Part shown: positions 54,495-63,561 of the stretch, piece after piece | Numbering within the stretch: the first letter of the stretch is position 1 | Layout of the letters: the number at the start of each line of letters is the position of its first letter | Source of the DNA: JAPOXR01 sp965214695 | GTDB lineage: Bacteria; Pseudomonadota; Alphaproteobacteria; Rhodobacterales; Rhodobacteraceae | Direction of reading: 5' to 3' | Assembly (NCBI GenBank): GCA_965214695.1 | Contig: OZ243967.1 | Span: 558,001-622,000, forward strand | DNA length: 64,000 nucleotides | Notes under the pieces: generated by a model | The model's database searches: none | Told to the model about the DNA's origin: nothing | The model's input: the letters and a program-made list of their open reading frames with translations, nothing else | Position numbers and translations under genes: made by a program

Positions 54495-54717
54495 GCCGGG
54501 GGCCGGCCGGGCCGTCGAAACCCGGTCGGCTGGATAATTTGCTGGCGGGCGGGCCAGACGTATAGAGACAGATTTCACTGGACGGCAGGAAGCTGGTCAT
54601 TGGCACGGTGCATGACTGGCATTCGCAACCGGTTCGGGCGCTGAATCTGGGCATGGCCAGCGGGCGAATACTGATCACCAACAACCAACAAGTCAGGAAC
54701 ACCAGAGAGGAAGACAG

Positions 54718-55548
54718 ATGGACAACCTAATGGCATCTATCAAGAAGTTGCGAGCCGAAACCGGAGTAGGCGTACTGGATGCAAAGGACGCGCTTCTTCA
54801 GAACGATGGTGACATGGACGCGGCCAAGCAGTCGCTCCGCCTGAAGGGTAAGGCCAAGGCGGCTGGCAAGGCGGACCGGGTTGCCGGTGACGGCCTGATC
54901 GGCATGCATATCGCAAACGGAACGGGCGTCCTGGTCGAGGTCAATTCCGAAACCGACTTCGCGGCCCGAAACAGCGAGTTTGCAAGCTTCGTGGTCGAAC
55001 TCAGCAAGATAGCCGCATCCGTTGATGACATTCCGGCGTTGCTGGCAGCGCCGATGAACGACACTACCGTCGAAGGTGAACTGACCGGCAAGATTGCCCA
55101 GTTGCGGGAAAATATTGTCATTCGGAGGATGCAGAAGGTGACCGGGTCTTCAGTGACCGGATACATCCACAACCAGGTGGTTGCCGGCGCCGGGAAAATC
55201 GGCACGCTGGTCGGGTCAGAAGGCCTCGATAACGAAACCGGTCGCAAGATTGCCATGCACGTGGCCGCAGCACGGCCAATATCGCTTTCGGAAGACGATT
55301 TTCCTGCCGAGAGGGCTGAACAGGAAAAGGACGTTCTCAGGAAGATGGCCGAGAATTCCGGCAAGCCGGATCACATCATCGACAAGATCGTCGCCAGCGG
55401 ATTGCGGACGCTTTACACCAACGAAACTCTCGTCAACCAGAAATTCGTGATCGATCCGTCGGTCACCGTATCCAGCGTCGTCGAGAAGGAGGGCGGCAAG
55501 ATCACCGGATACGCATATCTGAAGGTTGGAGAAGACGCCGACGGATGA
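54718..55548 (+). CDS. tsf: Translation elongation factor Ts
   Basis: A 276-aa nucleotide exchange factor for EF-Tu. The UBA-like N-terminus reads IKKLRAETGVGVLDAKDALL, and the core has VNSETDFAARNSEFASFV, the segment that contacts EF-Tu. GAGGAAG precedes the ATG at 54718; an in-frame ATG follows four codons later. It lies 223 bases after rpsB. pyrH and frr, the common next genes, are not present. Confidence 0.94.
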   Translation: MDNLMASIKKLRAETGVGVLDAKDALLQNDGDMDAAKQSLRLKGKAKAAGKADRVAGDGLIGMHIANGTGVLVEVNSETDFAARNSEFASFVVELSKIAASVDDIPALLAAPMNDTTVEGELTGKIAQLRENIVIRRMQKVTGSSVTGYIHNQVVAGAGKIGTLVGSEGLDNETGRKIAMHVAAARPISLSEDDFPAERAEQEKDVLRKMAENSGKPDHIIDKIVASGLRTLYTNETLVNQKFVIDPSVTVSSVVEKEGGKITGYAYLKVGEDADG

Positions 55549-55620
55549 TTGGCAGCGGGGACCAGGTCGGCCGACAAAATTCAGTCGGGCACCGGCGCAA
55601 TCATGCTTCGATGCCCGGCT

Positions 55621-56055
55621 TCAGCCTGCGGTCGCCACAAGCGCATCCATGGCCAACACGTAGACCTGAATGCCAAAGCCGCAGATGACGCCGGCCGCAA
55701 CCGGCGAAATGTATGACCGCTTGCGGAAGTCCTCGCGGCTGAAGACATTCGACAGGTGAACCTCGACCACGGGGAAGTCGGCAGCTTTCACCACGTCGAG
55801 AAGCGCAATCGAGGTATGGGTGTAGGCGGCCGCGTTGAGGACCATGCCCTGGTGTTTGCCGTTGGCAGACTGAATGGCGTCAACCAGGTCTCCTTCATGG
55901 TTTGACTGGAAAAATTCGACATCGATGTCCAGTTCTGTGGCCCGCGCTCTGCACAGGGCTTCGATATCCTCCAGGCTGGACCTGCCATAGACTTCCGGCT
56001 CGCGTGTGCCGAGCAGGTTCAGGTTCGGACCGTTCACGATCAGAATCGACTTCAT
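55621..56055 (-). CDS. aroQ: 3-dehydroquinate dehydratase, type II
   Basis: A 144-aa shikimate-pathway enzyme forming dodecamers. It has NGPNLNLLGTREPEVYG with the catalytic loop Arg and Tyr, LNAAAYTHTSIAL, VEVHLSNVFSREDFRKRSY with the catalytic His, and GFGIQVYVLAMDAL. GGGAGT precedes the ATG. It converges with tsf. Confidence 0.95.
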   Translation of the reverse strand: MKSILIVNGPNLNLLGTREPEVYGRSSLEDIEALCRARATELDIDVEFFQSNHEGDLVDAIQSANGKHQGMVLNAAAYTHTSIALLDVVKAADFPVVEVHLSNVFSREDFRKRSYISPVAAGVICGFGIQVYVLAMDALVATAG

Positions 56056-56550
56056 TTCTTACTCCCGGGACATGCATATTGCCGCCATCAATCCTTGGTC
56101 AGCAGAACGGCGGGACCGATTGCATGCAATGCCGACCACGCGGCCTTTTGGCCAATTTTGCCCGAACATTCAATCCATTGCCGGTTCGAACCGGTCAAAT
56201 CCAGGTCGGGCAAGCCGGCCGAGAGTCAGCGCCTTGCACGGCTTACGCCAACCGATCCGGGACGGGAATTGGATGCCGTCATTTGCAACGACTTCGTGGC
56301 CGGGGGGTTCCGGCCAGCCCGGGGCTGCCGGCCTGCGACCCGGCGCCCGGGTCATGACGCAAGCCAGCATGAGAAACATGTCACCAATAATGTCCGATCT
56401 ACCATATTGGGGGCGAAGGTTGCGCCATGTCGATTATTACCAAAGAGAATACATGATTATTAACAAATAATTACAATAATATCCCAAAGTTAACATAATA
56501 TATATTATCGGACTTTTGTTGATGGCTTGACGGACGATCCCGGCGGTTGG
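56056..56550. other. Intergenic region with an AT-rich block
   Basis: No gene supported. About 120 bases from 56400 to 56520 are strongly AT-rich compared with the rest, and TCCGAT and ATCGGA lie at its two sides (near 56393 and 56507). It is the downstream side of the TIM-barrel gene and the upstream side of aroQ, so it may hold the aroQ promoter. Confidence 0.35.
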
Positions 56551-57396
56551 TCACCTGCCGGCCTCTTCCTCCTCTCTCCAGATTTCCCTGACCCAGGACT
56601 TGATGGTCAGCGCTTCCTCCCACCGGTTCGACATCTCCCGGCCATTGACATCGGTCATGGCATATTCGGGCGGACCGAGCTCGCACAGGAAGATGCAGTC
56701 GCCGGTTCTGTTTCGCCGTCTCCAGTCGGAAATCCCGCGGCGCCAGAAATCCCGAAACAGGTCGACCCATTTCCGATGTTGCGGAAAATCGAGTTGTACC
56801 TGGATCTGCTGTCGGCTGGAAACCCGTCCCTGGAAGCTGTCGGCCCGGCCGAGAATTCGGTCAATCATGCGTTGCTCGGCCTCGCCCAACGGCAACTTGA
56901 ATTCGCGGTCGACGACGTAATGGGACAAATCTGCACTCAGTCGCATTTCCGGTATCGCATCCAGGAGGCACAGGGTCGAAAACAGGTCATTGGTGATGCA
57001 GTTGCGATGGGTCTCGAACTGGACCGGCATTCCCATGTCGTCGGCCATCTCAATCCAGGCCCGAATGACCGGAATCATCCCGTCCACCGAAATCGGCATG
57101 ACCTGGCCGATAACGTTCACGAAGGGCGAGCCGAAATCACCCGCCATGCACAAGACATCCTTGAGTTCGTTCACGGATTTGGGAAACGCCACGATGAGCG
57201 GCGTCAACCCACATCGGGAGATTTCGGGGCAAACCTCCCTCGCCTGTTCGACATCAGCAACGCCAAGATCGATGGCAAGGCCATCATACCCGGCATTTGC
57301 CACCAGCTCGCAGATTTCCGGAACCGGCAGGATGATGCCGGATTGATCATGGGGCTGCATTGCCCATAGCGACGTAAACACCTTCAACGCGGCCAT
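56551..57396 (-). CDS. Xylose isomerase-like TIM-barrel protein
   Basis: A 281-aa protein of the AP endonuclease 2/sugar isomerase superfamily. Barrel features include GYDGLAIDLG, PVQFETHRNCITNDLF with metal-ligand type Glu and His, and RLSADLSHYVV with Asp and His. Members isomerise or epimerise sugars, or degrade inositol; the activity is not predictable. It begins 6 bases after the end of the desaturase gene on the same strand, so the two are probably co-transcribed. Confidence 0.75.
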   Translation of the reverse strand: MAALKVFTSLWAMQPHDQSGIILPVPEICELVANAGYDGLAIDLGVADVEQAREVCPEISRCGLTPLIVAFPKSVNELKDVLCMAGDFGSPFVNVIGQVMPISVDGMIPVIRAWIEMADDMGMPVQFETHRNCITNDLFSTLCLLDAIPEMRLSADLSHYVVDREFKLPLGEAEQRMIDRILGRADSFQGRVSSRQQIQVQLDFPQHRKWVDLFRDFWRRGISDWRRRNRTGDCIFLCELGPPEYAMTDVNGREMSNRWEEALTIKSWVREIWREEEEAGR

Positions 57397-57402
57397 GCCG
57401 AT

Positions 57403-58389
57403 CTAGCCTTCGACAGGAATTCTGATCTTGCGACCTCCGGGCCTGGGAGCAACCCAGACCTCGTTGACCGGGTAACAATCCTCGCTCCGCGCCGCCAGCT
57501 TGCGGATGACTTCGATCTGGAACTCGATCCAACCCATCCGGTGCACCTCCCCCGCCACCGACTGGATGCGGGCATCGAGCCGTCCGAGCTTCCAGAACGG
57601 AACCCCGGGAAACGCATGGTGGGCGGTATGATAGGGCATTTGCCAGCATAGCCATCGGATCAGCGCATTGGCCCGGGTTGAACGGGTGTTCTTCAGTATG
57701 TTGTCCTCGTGGCTCAATCCAAGATGCTCAATGGTATTTTGCAACTGGTGCATCGGCTTGGTTAGCACCATGGGCAGGATCCAGTATGTCAGCACTTCGG
57801 GGGAACTCAGCAACATCGAGACCATGCCGATCAGCGTATAGAGCGCCAGGTGAATTCGCGATTCAATGATGACCCCGGCCTCTTCCTCCGGGCGGATATA
57901 GGGCTCGACAATCACGCCCCTGGCGCGCCGAACCATTCCGCCTACCCTGCTGGTCCAATAGGTAATTCCGCTCAGCCACAGGAGGTAGCTCTTCAGCGTG
58001 TACGGTTCGCGGATCAACTCGCCATCGCGGGCCCAATCCTGCGTCCACTGGTGGTGGGCAAAATGCATGATCTGGTCGAAATCACGCGGGAACAGCTGCA
58101 CGAAACCGATGACCCGGCCAAAAACCTCATTCAGCCAACGGGTTTTGAAGACGGTGGCATGCGAAAGTTCGTGCTGGGCGGCGTAGGTGAAATTGACAAG
58201 GACACCGAGGATGGCCCCGGTTGCCAGCACCCACCAGCTTCCCATTGCCAGGTAGTGGAGCCAGACAGCGATCAGCACGCCGCCAATATGACTGCCCAAT
58301 TGTATCCAGCCGGCAAGATCGGATTTTCGGCACAGTTCACGCAATTCCGCCGGTTTCAGGAGTTTTCGTCGTGAAAATACCGCGTCCAT
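57403..58389 (-). CDS. Fatty acid desaturase family protein (second copy)
   Basis: A 328-aa membrane di-iron enzyme. Histidine boxes are AAQHELSHA, HFAHHQW and YHTAHHAFPGVPF, with an additional IEHLGLSHE. Hydrophobic segments lie near residues 30-75 and 190-225. It is clearly distinct in sequence from the desaturase at 6470. The start is uncertain: in-frame ATGs at 58389 and 58404 and a TTG at 58428 are possible, none with a strong site. The substrate is unknown; the neighbouring TIM-barrel gene hints at a carbohydrate or polar-headgroup context. Confidence 0.8.
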   Translation of the reverse strand: MDAVFSRRKLLKPAELRELCRKSDLAGWIQLGSHIGGVLIAVWLHYLAMGSWWVLATGAILGVLVNFTYAAQHELSHATVFKTRWLNEVFGRVIGFVQLFPRDFDQIMHFAHHQWTQDWARDGELIREPYTLKSYLLWLSGITYWTSRVGGMVRRARGVIVEPYIRPEEEAGVIIESRIHLALYTLIGMVSMLLSSPEVLTYWILPMVLTKPMHQLQNTIEHLGLSHEDNILKNTRSTRANALIRWLCWQMPYHTAHHAFPGVPFWKLGRLDARIQSVAGEVHRMGWIEFQIEVIRKLAARSEDCYPVNEVWVAPRPGGRKIRIPVEG

Positions 58390-58587
58390 CCTGCCAACCT
58401 GCATCAGATCCGAGCCGACAATGCCCAATCACCAAGCGAGTTCAACCCTACATGCGGACAATTTCGCCACAAATCCGTCATGAATCTATTGGCGAAGCCG
58501 GTCCGGTCATGCGAGCGCGGCACCGACCGCGAGCACCGTCGCCAGGTGAGGGCAAGTCCGTCATGCACAACTGGCGGGCCCGTCGGG

Positions 58588-59274
58588 TCATTCGAGCGAA
58601 TACCCTGCCCCGCGAACAGTCCGGATCAGATTTCTGCCGCCGGCCTTTCCCAGCGCCTTGCGAAGCCGGCCAATATGGACGTCGACGGTTCGCTCTTCGA
58701 CAAAGATGTTCGGGCCCCAGATGCGATCAAGCAACTGCCCCCTGGACAGGACCCTGCCAGAAGACCGAAGCAACACTGCCAGCAACCGGTATTCGGTAGG
58801 GCCAAGCTCCACCTGCACTCCAGCCCGGAATACCCGGTGCTGCGAGGTCTTCATTTCAATGTCGGCGTATTTCAGAATTTCGTCGTCAACCGAGATATTG
58901 GAGCGGCGCAAATGCGCCTTCATCCTCGCCAGCAATTCGGAAACCGCAAATGGTTTGCAAATGTAATCATCCGCTCCGGCCTCAAGGCCCTTGACGAGGT
59001 CATCCTCTTCAGTGCGGGCCGAGACAAGAATGATCGGTACATGCCTGTTGCCACGTTGTCCGGCCCTGATGTTTCGACAGAGCTTGATGCCGCTCTTTCC
59101 TGGCAGCATCCAGTCAAGCAGCACGATATCCGGCTCTTCTGCCGCAAACACGTCAAGTGCGTTGGCGCCGCTGGTGGCGGATACAACGCGAAAGCCGGCA
59201 TCGGTCAGGTTGTATGTCAGCAATTCCAGCTGTGACGGATCATCCTCGACCACCAGGACAATGATTCCGGTCAT
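58588..59274 (-). CDS. phoB: Phosphate regulon response regulator PhoB
   Basis: A 228-aa OmpR-type regulator. The receiver has Asp54 (LLDWMLPGKSG) and the C-terminal winged helix has FRAGVQVELGPTEYRLLAVLL and RTVDVHIGRLRKAL. It is activated by PhoR under phosphate limitation. Its start overlaps the phoU stop (ATGA), with CAGGAG as the ribosome binding site. Confidence 0.95.
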   Translation of the reverse strand: MTGIIVLVVEDDPSQLELLTYNLTDAGFRVVSATSGANALDVFAAEEPDIVLLDWMLPGKSGIKLCRNIRAGQRGNRHVPIILVSARTEEDDLVKGLEAGADDYICKPFAVSELLARMKAHLRRSNISVDDEILKYADIEMKTSQHRVFRAGVQVELGPTEYRLLAVLLRSSGRVLSRGQLLDRIWGPNIFVEERTVDVHIGRLRKALGKAGGRNLIRTVRGAGYSLE

Positions 59275-60005
59275 TGCTCCTGGCCCCCATCCGCCTCCTC
59301 CTTGCGAAGAAAACTCGAGAGGTCCTCCTTCTGACGCTGTTCGGCAATGTGACTTCCGGTCACCATGTAGATTGTCTGTTCCGAAATTGCCGTTGCATAA
59401 TCGCCGATCCGCTCCAAATTCTTGGCCACGGACAGCAGATGCAAGGTCGGCTCGATGCTGCCTGGATCCTCCGTCATGAGGTTCACGAATTTCCGAAACA
59501 GGGAGTTGTGCATCCTGTCGATCTCGATGTCACGCTGGATCACATCCGATGCCTTGTCCAAATCCTGCTGGACAAATGAATCCAGCGAATCCTTCGTCAG
59601 GGATTCCACCGAGATCGCCAACCGCCGAATCGAACCGTCGCCCTCAAGCTCCGGGTTCATGCCGGTGATGGTAACGGCCCGCTTGGCAATGTTCTTGGCA
59701 TAGTCACCGGCACGCTCCAGGAATTGCGAGATCCGGATGACGGCAATCACCATCCTGAGATCCCGCGCCTTCGGCTGTCGCAGGGCGATGAGGTTGACCG
59801 CGCAATCGTTGATGTCCTCGAGCAACTGGTCGATCTTGCTGTCGTCGCTGATGACGCAGGCAGCAAGTTCGGAATTGCGATCATGCAATGCCTCTGTCGA
59901 GTTCCGCACGGCCTGCTCGACCAGTCCTCCCATGCTCATGAGCAATGTCAGGATGGCATTCAGATCGGCATCGAAGGCAGCATCCATGTGGCCCGACTCG
60001 TCCAT
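59271..60005 (-). CDS. phoU: Phosphate signalling protein PhoU
   Basis: A 244-aa helical protein with two PhoU repeats. Each has the metal-binding type E/DxxxD motif (ISQFLERAGDYAKNIAKRA and VAKNLERIGDYATAISEQ). It links the Pst transporter state to PhoR. The ATG at 60005 follows AGGGAG; the longer frame to 60092 overlaps pstB. It lies 10 bases after pstB and overlaps phoB. Confidence 0.94.
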   Translation of the reverse strand: MDESGHMDAAFDADLNAILTLLMSMGGLVEQAVRNSTEALHDRNSELAACVISDDSKIDQLLEDINDCAVNLIALRQPKARDLRMVIAVIRISQFLERAGDYAKNIAKRAVTITGMNPELEGDGSIRRLAISVESLTKDSLDSFVQQDLDKASDVIQRDIEIDRMHNSLFRKFVNLMTEDPGSIEPTLHLLSVAKNLERIGDYATAISEQTIYMVTGSHIAEQRQKEDLSSFLRKEEADGGQEQ

Positions 60006-60015
60006 GCCCGACTCC

Positions 60016-60801
60016 CTACCCTGTCCGACCAGTAATGTAGCTCTCGGTCCTGTCGTCCCGAGGATTGGTAAACACCGTGCTGGTCTGATCATATTCGACC
60101 AGCGTCCCCAAATGGAAGAAGGCGGTTCGCTGGCTGATCCGGGCCGCCTGCTGCATTGAATGGGTCACGATGACAACCGTATACTGTTCCCGAAGCCTCC
60201 CGATCAAATCCTCGATCTGGGACGTCGCGATCGGATCAAGCGCCGAGCATGGTTCATCCATCAGCAACACTTCCGGCTGCGTGGCAATGGCGCGGGCAAT
60301 GCAAAGCCGCTGCTGCTGACCGCCCGACAATCCGGTTCCCCTGGATGACAACCTGTCCTTCACCTCGTCCCACAGCGCCGCACCTCTCAGCGACATCTCG
60401 ACCATATCGTCGAGATCGGCCTTGCTGTCGGCCAGGCCGTGAATTCGCGGGCCGTAGGCAACATTGTCATAGATGGATTTCGGAAACGGGTTGGGTTTCT
60501 GGAAGACCATACCGACCCTGGCCCGCAACTGGACAGGATCAATCAAACCGGTGCCGATATCGACGCCATCGAGTTCGATTCGCCCCCTGACGAGGCAATC
60601 CTCTATGGTGTCATTCATTCGATTGAGGCATCGCAGAAAGGTGGACTTTCCACAGCCGGACGGACCGATGAGCGCGGTGACCTCGCCCTGATGAATCCTG
60701 ATGGTCACCGAGAACAGCGCCTGCGTGCCGGAATAGTACACATCGACCGACTCCGCGAGGATCTTGACAGGATTCGCAGGTGAATGTTCAATCCCGACCA
60801 T
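60016..60801 (-). CDS. pstB: Phosphate ABC transporter ATP-binding protein PstB
   Basis: A 261-aa ATPase. Walker A is GPSGCGKS, the Pst-specific stretch FLRCLNRMND and QKPNPFPKSIYDNVAYG follow, the signature is LSGGQQQRLC and Walker B LLMDEPCSALDP. The frame is open to 60903; the ATG at 60801 fits the family length. Unusually pstS, pstC and pstA are not between phoR and pstB, so the membrane partners must be elsewhere. Confidence 0.94.
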   Translation of the reverse strand: MVGIEHSPANPVKILAESVDVYYSGTQALFSVTIRIHQGEVTALIGPSGCGKSTFLRCLNRMNDTIEDCLVRGRIELDGVDIGTGLIDPVQLRARVGMVFQKPNPFPKSIYDNVAYGPRIHGLADSKADLDDMVEMSLRGAALWDEVKDRLSSRGTGLSGGQQQRLCIARAIATQPEVLLMDEPCSALDPIATSQIEDLIGRLREQYTVVIVTHSMQQAARISQRTAFFHLGTLVEYDQTSTVFTNPRDDRTESYITGRTG

Positions 60802-60915
60802 CAATGACAACCCCGGCTGACCGCCCGCTCCGGGGACGACACTGAACCGGTTTTGTGAACCTGTCCTGTCGCTTGTGTGACAGTTCCGTGTCATTGACAC
60901 CATGTGGGTGCCAGA

Positions 60916-62004
60916 TCACGTTTGCCTCTCCCGGTCACCCGCCGCCGGCAGCAGCACCCTGACCGTGGTTCCAACTCCTGTTGTGCTGGAGATCGACATC
61001 CGGCCACGGTGGCGATTGACGATATGCTTGACGATCGCCAGCCCCAACCCGGTTCCACCGCCCTCCCCGGTCCGGTTCCTGTCGACACGGTAGAATCGCT
61101 CGGTCAGACGCGGGATGTGCCGCGCCTCGATCCCTTGACCCCGGTCGCGCAACTCGATCTCCACCACCGGGCCGTCAAATCCCGTCAATGACTCCAGCGA
61201 CCGGCAGCCCAGGAATATCTCTGAGCCCCCTTCGGCGTATTTCAGCGAATTCTCGATCAGGTTGAGCATGGCCTGGACAAGCTGTCCGCGATCGCCGGAG
61301 ACCACGAGGTTCGGGCCCGGACAATCGACCAGGATCCGGGTGCCAACCTCCCTGGACAGGGGCGCGGCAAGACCGATGGCATGGTCGATGACATCTGTGA
61401 TTTCCACGTCTTCGGTCGGACGCATTCTCTCGCTGGCTTCGACCCGCGACAATGACAACAGGTCGCTGACCAGAAGTTTCATTCGCTTGGCCTCGGCATC
61501 CATGATGTCCAGAACCCGCGCCCGGGTCGTCGAGTCATCGTCCCGGGCAACGCCCTTCAACGCCTCGATTGCCCCGAATAGCGAGGTGAGCGGTGAGCGT
61601 AACTCATGGCTGACATTGGCCACGAACTCCCTGCGGAGCTGGTCGACCTCATCAAGCTTGCTGACATCCCGCTGGCAGATCAGGAGTCCATCAAGCCCGA
61701 GATTTGGACAGTCGAGCGGTGTCGCATTGATCCGGACGGCTGTCCTGACATCATTTCTGATTGTCGAAAATTCAACCTCCCGGCTGCCATTGCCGGATTT
61801 CGCCTCTTCAATGCAGTCCAGGGCTTCAGGTTGCCTGAATAGGGCGAAATGGGATAGCCCATACAGTTCGATCTCGAACCATTCGGTGGCGGCACTGTTG
61901 GCAAATACAACCCGATCATCGGAATCGAGAATGAGAACCGGGTCGGGTATCCCGTCAATCAGCCGGCCAATATCGCCGGAGTGAGCGGCCTGATCAATCT
62001 CCAT
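60916..62004 (-). CDS. phoR: Phosphate sensor histidine kinase PhoR, apparently soluble
   Basis: A 362-aa kinase with a PAS domain (about residues 12-115), HisKA motif VSHELRSPLTSLFGAIEAL with His133, N box LNLIENSLKYA, DRGQGI and GGTGLGLAI. The ATG at 62004 is preceded by GGGAGGG. No hydrophobic membrane segment is present from this start, and the frame upstream to 62109 adds none. Typical PhoR has one or two N-terminal membrane helices. It starts the phoR-pstB-phoU-phoB operon. Confidence 0.9.
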   Translation of the reverse strand: MEIDQAAHSGDIGRLIDGIPDPVLILDSDDRVVFANSAATEWFEIELYGLSHFALFRQPEALDCIEEAKSGNGSREVEFSTIRNDVRTAVRINATPLDCPNLGLDGLLICQRDVSKLDEVDQLRREFVANVSHELRSPLTSLFGAIEALKGVARDDDSTTRARVLDIMDAEAKRMKLLVSDLLSLSRVEASERMRPTEDVEITDVIDHAIGLAAPLSREVGTRILVDCPGPNLVVSGDRGQLVQAMLNLIENSLKYAEGGSEIFLGCRSLESLTGFDGPVVEIELRDRGQGIEARHIPRLTERFYRVDRNRTGEGGGTGLGLAIVKHIVNRHRGRMSISSTTGVGTTVRVLLPAAGDRERQT

Positions 62005-62290
62005 CCGGAACACCCTCCCGGCAAATCTGCACCATCCATCAACAACCGAAGTCGCATTTCGGATCGAACTTGTGTCGCAGGGTTTCGACCATAGAACCCA
62101 TGGTCGCATGGTACAGGATCAGCAGCAAATGAACACGCTACTCTGGCGGGGATCCTTGGTGCAGGCGGGACAATTCATAACCGGGACGCCAGTTTCATCA
62201 CCAAATTACCCTGCTGCCGCGATTACGGAGCAGATGCTCGATTGTGCGATCATGATCCGTCCTCCACGCCCTATTGACGATATCAAGCGG

Positions 62291-62599
62291 TCAAGACTTG
62301 GCCAACACCACATGTTCCCGCTCGATTTGCATGCAACCCTCCGGCATCTCATCCCACACGAAGAGGTCCGCCCGGAACGGGAGGCCGCTTTCCTCGAAAT
62401 ACTCGCGCAGCCCGGACCCGTCGCGCGCCTGTTCGGGTGTGGCAAAGACAATCATGTCCAAGTCCGAGGCCGGATGGGAGGCGCCCCGGATCGGGGAGCC
62501 ATAGACCCAAACCTCCGTGTTGGGAAGATGCCTGGAAAGCAGCGAAATAACCGTGTTTCGCTGACCGGGGGTGATGTCGATGGCTTGCTTCAGCGCCAT
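62291..62599 (-). CDS. MNT-type nucleotidyltransferase (antitoxin of a HEPN/MNT pair)
   Basis: A 102-aa minimal nucleotidyltransferase. The motif reads YGSPIRGASHPASDLDMIV, the GSxxR...SDxD pattern, with a third acidic position in RADLFVWDE. In active pairs MntA adds AMP to the HEPN RNase and silences it. The ATG at 62599 overlaps the end of the HEPN gene by 10 bases. The longer frame to 62734 reads antisense-like sequence and is not used. Confidence 0.78.
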   Translation of the reverse strand: MALKQAIDITPGQRNTVISLLSRHLPNTEVWVYGSPIRGASHPASDLDMIVFATPEQARDGSGLREYFEESGLPFRADLFVWDEMPEGCMQIEREHVVLAKS

Positions 62600-63006
62600 G
62601 CCTCGCCGCTCAACGTGCCGAACAAGCTGGTGGCGTCGCCAATGAATTCCGGCACGAGCTCCAGGCATACCTTGGCCTTCTCGCCATCGTAGTCGTGCGA
62701 GGTGTCCGTGCGGGCATCCGCATACCGCAGCCATTGCTCAACCGAAGAAGGCAGAATTCCGTCTTCATTGGCCAGAAGAAAAACGGGCTTTGGGCTGTTG
62801 GGCGGCCCGGCGACGCCCAACTCCACCACCAGATATCGCTTCAGCACTTTCTACACACAGTCGTAACATGTCTCGAAGCGCTGAATGACCGACTCGGCGA
62901 TGCCCTCGATCAGATTGCCAGTACCGAAATTTTCTTGGCCTGGACTTGAGGGAAAATATGCAAAGTCGAGCGCACCAAATGCCTCGTTGCTAAATTCGAG
63001 CCTCGT
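62590..63006 (-). pseudogene. HEPN-domain toxin gene interrupted by an amber codon
   Basis: The 3' part (62847 to 62590) encodes KRYLVVELGV...VEQWLRYADARTDTSHDYDG, with the HEPN RNase motif RTDTSH. Upstream in the same frame is RLEFSNEAFGALDF...NLIEGIAESVIQRFETCYDCV, the usual first half of the HI0074-type fold. Between them lies a TAG at 62851-62853 where the family has Trp (CVWK). No ATG is found at the expected start near 63006. The toxin is therefore probably dead, while its MNT partner is intact. Confidence 0.65.
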
Positions 63007-63140
63007 ATTTTGCAGTCACGTAGTCCATGGAATAGCAGCGACAGCCGTACCCCTCATCTTCCGTTTTGCCGTGCACCATAGTGTTCGGGCAGACTTGGCG
63101 TAGCTTTTCGAACCTACCGAAGTGCTTCGCTGGCTGCCTC

Positions 63141-63561
63141 TCAAGTTGAACCGTGATCACAGACCAAGTGCAGACCTTCGTCGGCCGCGGCCCCCGCGAG
63201 AGCATTGTCAAGCGTTGCGAGCGCCGCGCCGTGTCTTTTCGCCAGTTCCAGATAGATGGCGTCGTAGAACGACAATCCGTGTTTTTCAGCCAGGGCGAAT
63301 GCGATGTTCATGTCCGGCTCCATATCGGTACGAATGGGCAGGTCATATAAGGCGTTAAATCGCTCCGCCGGTCCGTTTTGCAATAAATCGGCCTCGCCGG
63401 AGCGCAACAAGGAGGCCGTTGCGCAGCTCCAAATGCCATAGATGCGGAACCAGTGCCTCGTCGTCTTCCAGACGCACCAACGCCAATTCCGCCCTCGACG
63501 CCGTCTCCTCACTCAACAACCACGCAACGGCGACCGATGCATCAAGGACGAATTGGCTCAC
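63141..63561 (-). pseudogene. vapC: VapC (PIN-domain) toxin, frameshifted
   Basis: Starting from a GTG at 63561 that overlaps the vapB stop, the frame gives SQFVLDASVAVAWLLSEE and ALVPHLWHLELRNGLLVALRRG, the first half of VapC with the first acidic residues, and stops at 63355. The second half, ERFNALYDLPI...HGLSFYDAIYLELAKRHGAALATLD, continues in another frame down to 63141. A single frame change in about 63370-63420 would restore a full-length PIN domain. It is probably inactive unless frameshifting is used. Confidence 0.7.

Noticed and set aside
53904..54578. Minus-strand frame opposite the S2 tail, raising the question whether the tail is truly coding
   Set aside because: The plus-strand tail is continuous with the S2 core and has acidic, repeat-based composition; the reverse frame is only its mirror.
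56400..56520. AT-rich block considered as a replication origin
   Set aside because: No DnaA-box cluster or neighbouring dnaA, dnaN or parAB genes; AT richness alone is not evidence.
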